Assembly (NCBI GenBank): GCA_930633495.1
Contig: CAKNFJ010000001.1
Span: forward strand, 2,689,001-2,753,000
From: Hyphomicrobiales bacterium
GTDB lineage: Bacteria; Pseudomonadota; Alphaproteobacteria; Rhizobiales; Beijerinckiaceae
Reading direction: 5' to 3'
DNA length: 64,000 nt
Below the pieces are notes generated by a model that saw nothing but the letters and a program-made list of their open reading frames with translations, was not told the DNA's origin and made no database searches. A program made the position numbers and the translations under genes. Positions 62,399 through 64,000 of the stretch are shown piece after piece; position 1 is the first letter of the stretch, and every line of letters begins with the position of its first letter.

Positions 62399-63544
62399 AT
62401 GACCGACCGCATCCGTGAGTTTCTTCGCACCCGTCGTGAGGACGGTCCTTGCGTCGTCATCGACACCGATGTCGTGCGCGAGAACTATCATGCCTTCGCC
62501 CGCGCGCTGCCCGACACCCGCGTCTTTTACGCGGTGAAGGCCAACCCGGCGCCGGAGGTGCTCGCCCTGCTCGCCAAGCTCGGCTCCTGCTTCGACTGCG
62601 CCTCGGTCGTCGAGATCGAGCTCGCGCTCGCGGCCGGCGCTACCGCCGACCGCATCTCCTTCGGCAACACCATCAAGAAGGAGCGCGACGTCGCGCGTGC
62701 CATGGAGCTGGGCGTGCGCCTGTTCGCCGTCGACTGCACGGCCGAGGTCGAGAAGGTCGCCCGCTCCGCCGAGAAGACCGGCACGAAGGATGCGCGCATC
62801 TTCTGCCGCATCCTCTGCGACGGTGCCGGCGCCGACTGGCCGCTCTCGCGCAAGTTCGGCTGCGTGCCCGAGATGGCCGCGGACGTGCTCGAGCACGGCC
62901 ATCGCCTCGGCCTTCATGCCTATGGCATCTCGTTCCACGTCGGCTCGCAGCAGGCCAATGTGAACGCCTGGGATTCGGCCCTGGCCTCGGCCTCGGCGAT
63001 CTTCAAGGAATGCGCCACCCGCGGTATCTCGCTGTCGATGGTCAACCTCGGCGGCGGCTTCCCGGCGCGCTACCTGAAGCCGATTCCGGGCGTGCCGTCC
63101 TATGGCGACGCGATCTTCCGGGCGCTGTCGAAGCATTTCGGCAACCAGCTGCCCGAGACGATCATCGAGCCGGGCCGCGGCATGGTCGGCGAAGCCGGCC
63201 TGATCGAGGCCGAGGTCGTGCTGATCTCGAAGAAGGCCGAGTCGGACGAGGTCCGCTGGGTCTATCTTGATATCGGCAAGTTCAACGGTCTCGCCGAGAC
63301 CATGGACGAGGCGATCCGCTACCCCATCCGCACCGTGCGCGATGGCGATGCGACCGTCCCGTGCGTGCTCGCCGGCCCGACCTGCGACTCGGTCGACGTC
63401 ATGTACGAGAAGACCCCGTACATGCTGCCCTTCTCGCTGGAGATCGGCGACAAGGTGCTGATTGAGGGCACGGGCGCCTATACGACGACCTATTCGGCCG
63501 TCGCCTTCAACGGCTTCCCGCCGCTGAAGCAGTACGTCATCTGA
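62399..63544 (+). CDS. Ornithine/lysine decarboxylase, PLP fold III
   Basis: The 381-residue enzyme decarboxylates ornithine (or lysine) to putrescine (or cadaverine), starting polyamine synthesis. The PLP-lysine is K47 in VFYAVKANPAPEVL. The glycine loop is VNLGGGFPARYL, the EPGRGMVGEAG phosphate contact follows, and GPTCDSVDVMY carries the catalytic cysteine with the specificity residues; all match eukaryotic-like ODC. The start at 62399 follows GGGGAG. The structured leader upstream suggests regulation by polyamines. A hairpin follows, then a GNAT gene, as commonly seen in Hyphomicrobiales. Confidence 0.95.
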   Translation: MTDRIREFLRTRREDGPCVVIDTDVVRENYHAFARALPDTRVFYAVKANPAPEVLALLAKLGSCFDCASVVEIELALAAGATADRISFGNTIKKERDVARAMELGVRLFAVDCTAEVEKVARSAEKTGTKDARIFCRILCDGAGADWPLSRKFGCVPEMAADVLEHGHRLGLHAYGISFHVGSQQANVNAWDSALASASAIFKECATRGISLSMVNLGGGFPARYLKPIPGVPSYGDAIFRALSKHFGNQLPETIIEPGRGMVGEAGLIEAEVVLISKKAESDEVRWVYLDIGKFNGLAETMDEAIRYPIRTVRDGDATVPCVLAGPTCDSVDVMYEKTPYMLPFSLEIGDKVLIEGTGAYTTTYSAVAFNGFPPLKQYVI

Positions 63545-63554
63545 CGGAAATTAC

Positions 63555-63574
63555 GGGGCGGCTTCCGCCGCCCC
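63555..63574 (+). terminator. Hairpin after ornithine decarboxylase
   Basis: GGGGCGGC-TTCC-GCCGCCCC forms a perfect 8-base stem with 4-base loop beginning 10 bases after the stop. No T-run follows. The next gene starts 203 bases later, so partial read-through is possible. Confidence 0.6.
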
Positions 63575-63777
63575 TATGCCAATCGGGTCCGGCGAAGCGC
63601 CCTGCCGCATGGCAGGCTGTCCGACGCCAGTCGGGTGGAGCGTTCGTGTCTCCAGAACGGAGATGCGGGCGTGGCTCCCGCCGGACCCCCTTCCACACAA
63701 CCCATCCGTTTGTGGCCGCGTCTGCGCGGCGCCGGGAAGGTTCGCCTGAAGGCGAGCGCTCCGGCAGGAGGTGCGTC

Positions 63778-64000
63778 ATGATCACGATCCGCGACGAGAT
63801 CGCCAACGACATTCCCGCCCGCGAGGCGCTGCTCGACCGTTGCCTGGGCGAGCGCCGCACCGCCAAGTCGAGCGAGCGCTTACGCGAGGGCCGTCTGCCG
63901 GCCGATGGGCTCGCCCTGACCGCTGAGCGCGGCGGAGAATTGCTGGCCACCGTCCGCCTTTGGCATGTGGAAGCCAATGGCGTGCCGGCGCTGCTGCTCG
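63778..64000 (+). CDS. GNAT-family N-acetyltransferase (cut by right edge)
   Basis: An AGGAGG six bases before the ATG at 63778 fixes the start. Only 74 codons are in the window (MITIRDEIANDIPAREALLD, ..., GELLATVRLWHVEANGVPALLL), matching YhbS-type acetyltransferases that follow ornithine decarboxylase in this order and may modify polyamines; that function is inferred. The rest of the domain with the acetyl-CoA motif lies beyond the window. Confidence 0.85.
   Translation, partial: MITIRDEIANDIPAREALLDRCLGERRTAKSSERLREGRLPADGLALTAERGGELLATVRLWHVEANGVPALLL

Overview
The window reads as chromosomal DNA of an alphaproteobacterium of the order Hyphomicrobiales (Rhizobiales); Bosea or a close relative is my best guess, not proven. 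Reasons: roughly two-thirds G+C by eye, long antisense open frames typical of such DNA, a Fur/Mur-type regulator lacking the usual CxxC, the secA | parvulin-argJ-mutT neighbourhood, an ornithine decarboxylase with a long structured leader followed by a GNAT gene, and dispersed intergenic palindromes of rhizobial type. No rRNA, tRNA, CRISPR, prophage, transposase or replication origin was seen.

Region 1 (1-6.7 kb): amino-sugar catabolism. A ROK repressor is divergent from nagB-nagA; two paralogous Tat-type solute-binding proteins flank them, and a Gfo/Idh/MocA oxidoreductase runs off the left edge. Region 2 (6.7-20.4 kb): peptide scavenging. A dpp-type ABC transporter (fused ATPase, two permeases, binding protein) sits in one operon with an esterase-like hydrolase, divergent from a GntR regulator. 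Beside it lie a second peptide-binding protein without permeases, a self-processing C45 acyltransferase/peptidase, a second GntR regulator, an M29 aminopeptidase and a P1 (DmpA-like) peptidase. Region 3 (20.6-27.8 kb): an IclR regulator, a fused hydantoinase/5-oxoprolinase, an OPT-family transporter and an AroM-family protein form one operon behind tandem palindromic operators.

Region 4 (27.8-42 kb): mixed housekeeping and envelope genes: a TorF-like porin, an L,D-transpeptidase lipoprotein, accA, a methyltransferase divergent from gloB-cupin-GNAT, a DUF2938 membrane protein, a ROK-family protein whose motifs occur in circularly permuted order, a large MscS channel, a CAP-domain lipoprotein, a YcaQ-type glycosylase and a low-G+C trypsin-like protease that looks foreign. 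Region 5 (42-49.4 kb): mutT, a lipoprotein, an EamA transporter, argJ and a parvulin on the minus strand, divergent from secA.

Region 6 (49.4-64 kb): an acyltransferase, an SDR enzyme, an SPFH-NfeD pair, serA, a small basic protein, a luciferase-like oxidoreductase, fur/mur behind a 55-base near-perfect palindrome, a small acetyltransferase, a Tat-exported glucan biosynthesis protein, a TetR regulator divergent from a metallo-lactonase, a ChaA antiporter, a VOC protein, and ornithine decarboxylase with its leader RNA and a GNAT gene cut by the right edge.

Most notable: the permuted ROK protein, the hydantoinase-OPT-AroM operon (AroM has a cysteine pair suggesting a racemase), the peptide-scavenging island with two binding proteins and one set of membrane components, and several clear operator palindromes.
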